DNA from: EA-27 sp964396265 | Lineage (GTDB): Archaea; Thermoplasmatota; Thermoplasmata; RBG-16-68-12; EA-27 | DNA length: 64,000 bases | NCBI GenBank assembly: GCA_964396265.1 | Contig: CAYNEM010000011.1 | Coordinates: 16,051-80,050 of the forward strand | Direction of reading: 5' to 3' | Shown here: positions 61,420-64,000 of the stretch, piece by piece | Numbering within the stretch: position 1 is the stretch's first letter | Layout: every line of letters starts with the position of its first letter | Notes under the pieces: generated by a model | Told to the model about the DNA's origin: nothing | What the model saw: the letters and a program-made list of their open reading frames with translations, nothing else | Databases searched by the model: none | Made by a program: the position numbers and the translations under genes

Positions 61420-64000
61420 TCACGCAACCTCCCCCGTGATGCGCCCCGTCTCGACCAACTCCCGGACCCGTTGAATCCAGTTGCTCGGGATGGTGTGCAT
61501 CGTTCGGCCGACGTAGCCGAGGACCGCGCCGATGTTCTCGCGGTTGGTCACGATGTCCATTTTCCGCTCGACCAACCGGATGTCTGCAAGTTGCTGGTCA
61601 ACCCCACGGACGGGGTCGACACGGAAGACGTAGGTCGCCGCGTTCGCGATGGGAACTTCCCAGACGACCTTGTCCCCGATAACGAAGACGAACTCGGGGC
61701 GACCGGACCTCGGGCTCACCCCGTAACGGTAGTCGCCGCCGCGCTGGATGCTGTATGCCTTGAGCGCCTCCATGAAGTCCCAGTTGTAGTCGGCGTGCCG
61801 GCTTTCGAGGATGGTCTCGGTCTCGTCCGGCGTGACGGCGCGGCCCATGATGCGGCTCAATTCGCCTTGGTAGTACGAAACGCTGCGGTAGCCGGGGTGC
61901 GCCCGTGCCCTCTCGACGAGTTCTCGGATGAGTCGGCTCGCCCGGTCCTGCGTGACGATGCGTTGGAGGTGGTCGATGGTCGTCGGGGTCCAGTCCCCGG
62001 TGTCGCCGGCGTATTCCCAGTAGAGGACTTCGCCGCCACGAGCGCGGTCCCAGAAGCCGCTCTTCTTGAACCGCCCTTGGACCCGGACCGTGCCCTCGAA
62101 ATGGTGCTTGAGGCCGTTGAGCGACGGGTGACTGTCGAACGGGAGGCCCCGCGAGATGGTCCCTTGGTAGGCGCCGTTCTGATACTCGAACCGGACCGCG
62201 TTCGTCTCGAAGATGAGTTCCGAGAGCGGGATGTCGACGGTACGCTCCTCGGTCTCGGGGGTGAACGCGAGGATGTTCGCGACGTGGAAGGTGTCGCCGG
62301 AGAGACGACCCTCGACCTGCAACGCGCCGTAAGACGGGGTGTAGGGCCTGTTTCCCGCGTCGATGTGCGGGAGGAGGAAGGTGTCGATGACGGCCTGCGG
62401 GATGCGAAGAACCCTGATGCCGGGGACCGTGTTTCGGGGGGAGTACGCCAAGCGGTACGCTTCGCCGCCCGCCTCCTCGCCGTAGAGTTTCGTGACGTAG
62501 CCGATTTGGAAGGTGTGCATCTGCGATGTGGGGAGGGCCGCGCCTGCACGTTCGACGCGGTCCTGCCGACCAATCACTTTCCAACCGCCCGTCGCGATTC
62601 GGTAGTCGAAGGAGATTTCCTCACCACGCTGGAAGGCGTTGAAGTGCGCCCCGTCGAAGAAGTACGGGAGGTCGCTCTCCGTCTGCCCGTCGAGTTTCAC
62701 CGTGAAACTGCGGAGACCCCGACCGCGCACCCGGACCGGGCCCTTCTGCGAGACGTGCCCCCGCTCCGCCGGGTTGGCGGTCGCCCGCCCGTCCTCGACG
62801 CCGTTGGGGTTCTCCTCGGCGAACCGGTGGTGCCAGTAGTCATCGTCGGAGTCGGGGTTCTCGGTGACGCGGATGTAGGCGAACTCGCTGCCCTGCCGGA
62901 GTTCCTGCGCCGCCCGGATTGCGGCCGTCCCGGGCAGGTCGGAGGTGCCGACCTTCCCGCGCTCGGCATAGATGTCGTATGGATTTCCGCCCGCAGCCGT
63001 CGCCGGATATTTCACCCGCCACTCGGCGGCCTTCGCCTCGATGAACCGACGGACGCTCTCGGGCTGTCGGTCACGGTGGCGAGCGTAGTCGACCCAGTCG
63101 TACTGGCCGCTCTGGAAGCCGACGGGAGCGTAGCGACCGGGGTCGGTCGGATGCTCCCACCGCCACCCTCCGCGTGGACCTTGGCGAAGGATGTACCCGT
63201 GGATGTCGACCGCGCCCGGAATCTCCTCGGGCATCAGCGGGAGATTGCTGCCGAACCCGAACTCGCCGAGACCCGAGACCCAGACCTGCTTGGGGAAGGG
63301 ATTCTCCTGTCCCGAGGTGTAGATGTTGAAGAAGCCGACCCGCCAGAGCGACCGGCGGGCGGGAATCCAGACCGAGACCGCCCGGGGCATGACCTTCTCG
63401 ACGATGCCGAGGACTTGCTGGCCCCGGTGACGGACGACGACCTTCTGGCCCTTCGTGAGCGTCGCGGGGTCGACGGGGTTCTCAATCCCAACGGCGTCGC
63501 GGATGCCCCGCTGTGCCTGTAAAACAGACCTACGGGCCTCCACAATCACGCCTTCTTCGCGGTCGGTCTTCGCGTAGGGCTCCGCCTCGTCCAGCGCCAC
63601 CTCGAAGTCCTCTGCCGCCTCCAGCGCCTTCAGCCACTCGGCCTGCCCGATGCCGTCCTCCGGGTTCGCCTTCTCGGGGAGGCTCGCGAAGTCGACCGGT
63701 GCGTCCTTCTGGAACTTGTCGAACAGGTCGGGCCGCCGGGCCTTCAGGAACCGCCATTGGGCCTTGCTCCGGATGGGGTTGCCGCGACCGAGTTCCGCCC
63801 GCTGCTGGATGGAGGCGCGAGCGGAGGGGCCATACCGGTGATACCAGATTCCGCCGACGAGGGAGCGGAGGTCGGCTTCGGCTCGACCGGGGTACTGCTC
63901 CCGCATCCGGCCCATCATCTTGTCCCACCACGCCTTCGGCGGGCGCTGGTCCTCCGGGTTCGGGAGGTAGAACGGGGAGCCGAGGTCGTCCTCGGGGTTC
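61420..64000 (-). CDS. Large NP-rich, beta-rich protein (5' end outside window)
   Basis: At least 859 residues; the frame is open to the window edge. About 11 Asn-Pro dipeptides in linker-like spots (LPNPEDQ, RGNPIRSK, KANPEDG, IENPVDP). Residues about 150-560 are beta-rich domains (KGQKVVVRHRGQQVLGIVEK, VRVRGRGLRSFTVKLDGQTE), with YAERGKVGTSDL and a Gly-rich beta region. The last 200 residues hold helices and strands with a GEVLYWEYAGDTGDW block. No family recognised; a multi-domain particle protein is the best reading. Its stop is 3 bases before the giant gene. Confidence 0.5.
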   Translation of the reverse strand, partial: NPEDDLGSPFYLPNPEDQRPPKAWWDKMMGRMREQYPGRAEADLRSLVGGIWYHRYGPSARASIQQRAELGRGNPIRSKAQWRFLKARRPDLFDKFQKDAPVDFASLPEKANPEDGIGQAEWLKALEAAEDFEVALDEAEPYAKTDREEGVIVEARRSVLQAQRGIRDAVGIENPVDPATLTKGQKVVVRHRGQQVLGIVEKVMPRAVSVWIPARRSLWRVGFFNIYTSGQENPFPKQVWVSGLGEFGFGSNLPLMPEEIPGAVDIHGYILRQGPRGGWRWEHPTDPGRYAPVGFQSGQYDWVDYARHRDRQPESVRRFIEAKAAEWRVKYPATAAGGNPYDIYAERGKVGTSDLPGTAAIRAAQELRQGSEFAYIRVTENPDSDDDYWHHRFAEENPNGVEDGRATANPAERGHVSQKGPVRVRGRGLRSFTVKLDGQTESDLPYFFDGAHFNAFQRGEEISFDYRIATGGWKVIGRQDRVERAGAALPTSQMHTFQIGYVTKLYGEEAGGEAYRLAYSPRNTVPGIRVLRIPQAVIDTFLLPHIDAGNRPYTPSYGALQVEGRLSGDTFHVANILAFTPETEERTVDIPLSELIFETNAVRFEYQNGAYQGTISRGLPFDSHPSLNGLKHHFEGTVRVQGRFKKSGFWDRARGGEVLYWEYAGDTGDWTPTTIDHLQRIVTQDRASRLIRELVERARAHPGYRSVSYYQGELSRIMGRAVTPDETETILESRHADYNWDFMEALKAYSIQRGGDYRYGVSPRSGRPEFVFVIGDKVVWEVPIANAATYVFRVDPVRGVDQQLADIRLVERKMDIVTNRENIGAVLGYVGRTMHTIPSNWIQRVRELVETGRITGEVA
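63517..63527. repeat. Dispersed palindrome copy 16 (CTGTAAAACAG)
   Basis: In the NP-rich gene, read as SVLQ. Confidence 0.75.

Noticed and set aside
56542..63522. Open frame of 2326 codons on the plus strand, antisense to the giant genes
   Set aside because: Arises from GC-rich codon bias of the minus-strand genes; no motifs, and the minus-strand frames hold clear repeats and a GNAT domain.
1..64000. Genome-wide recoding of TGA to Trp
   Set aside because: Dozens of genes end in TGA with the next start overlapping it, and TGG is used normally; the aRF1 TGA is an isolated case.

Overview
What this is. The window reads as part of a large, GC-rich, gene-dense extrachromosomal element of an archaeon, most likely a big virus or virus-like plasmid. 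Archaeal signs seen directly: TATA boxes 25-35 bases ahead of starts that have little or no leader (about 945, 3450, 6783, 21375, 25102, 25364, 26957 and 50897), a tRNA-Trp gene split by a bulge-helix-bulge intron at position 37/38, and an aRF1/eRF1-family release factor. Element-like signs: about 100 tightly packed genes, mostly of unknown function, joined by ATGA/GTGA/TGATG overlaps; two serine recombinases; ThyX, MazG-like and DNA methylase genes; many zinc-ribbon mini-proteins; and a 29-kb block of large repetitive or membrane proteins that look like virion parts. No rRNA, ribosomal protein or core metabolic operon is present. The proteins are not acid-shifted, so a haloarchaeal host is unlikely (inference).

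Layout. 1-474: tail of an AAA+ ATPase (+). 480-3329: leftward operon with ParB/Srx-like, DUF932-like and zinc mini-proteins. 3486-7938: rightward operon led by a phiEco32-type COOH-NH2 amidoligase and a class II glutamine amidotransferase. 8198-21090: long leftward operon with a recombinase/glycosyltransferase/methyltransferase fusion, two DNA methylases (one MT-A70), NADAR, MazG fusions, ThyX, zinc proteins and a serine recombinase. 21401-22431: divergent second serine recombinase. 22432-22994: non-coding, AT-richer, dense in repeats (origin or att candidate). 22995-25048: a gene with a 100-N gap, the tRNA-Trp, and a compact aRF1 with an in-frame TGA. 25127-34956: rightward operon with a second ParB-like gene, a (p)ppGpp hydrolase, a dual-specificity phosphatase and many zinc proteins. 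34948-64000: leftward structural-type block with CFI-box proteins, fibre-like proteins with repeated beta modules, a protamine-like protein, a deformylase/SNF2 fusion and a 2423-residue repeat protein ending in a GNAT domain.

How it may work together. The leftward operon supplies and modifies DNA precursors; the amidoligase pair probably conjugates amino acids to a protein or glycan; the right half probably builds and packs a particle. Three signals cut across the gene map: an 11-bp palindromic motif (CTGTWWWACAG) present at least 16 times, in and between genes; a shared palindromic operator under two TATA boxes (25.37 and 26.97 kb); and the tRNA-Trp/release-factor pair, which suggests the element adjusts translation termination.
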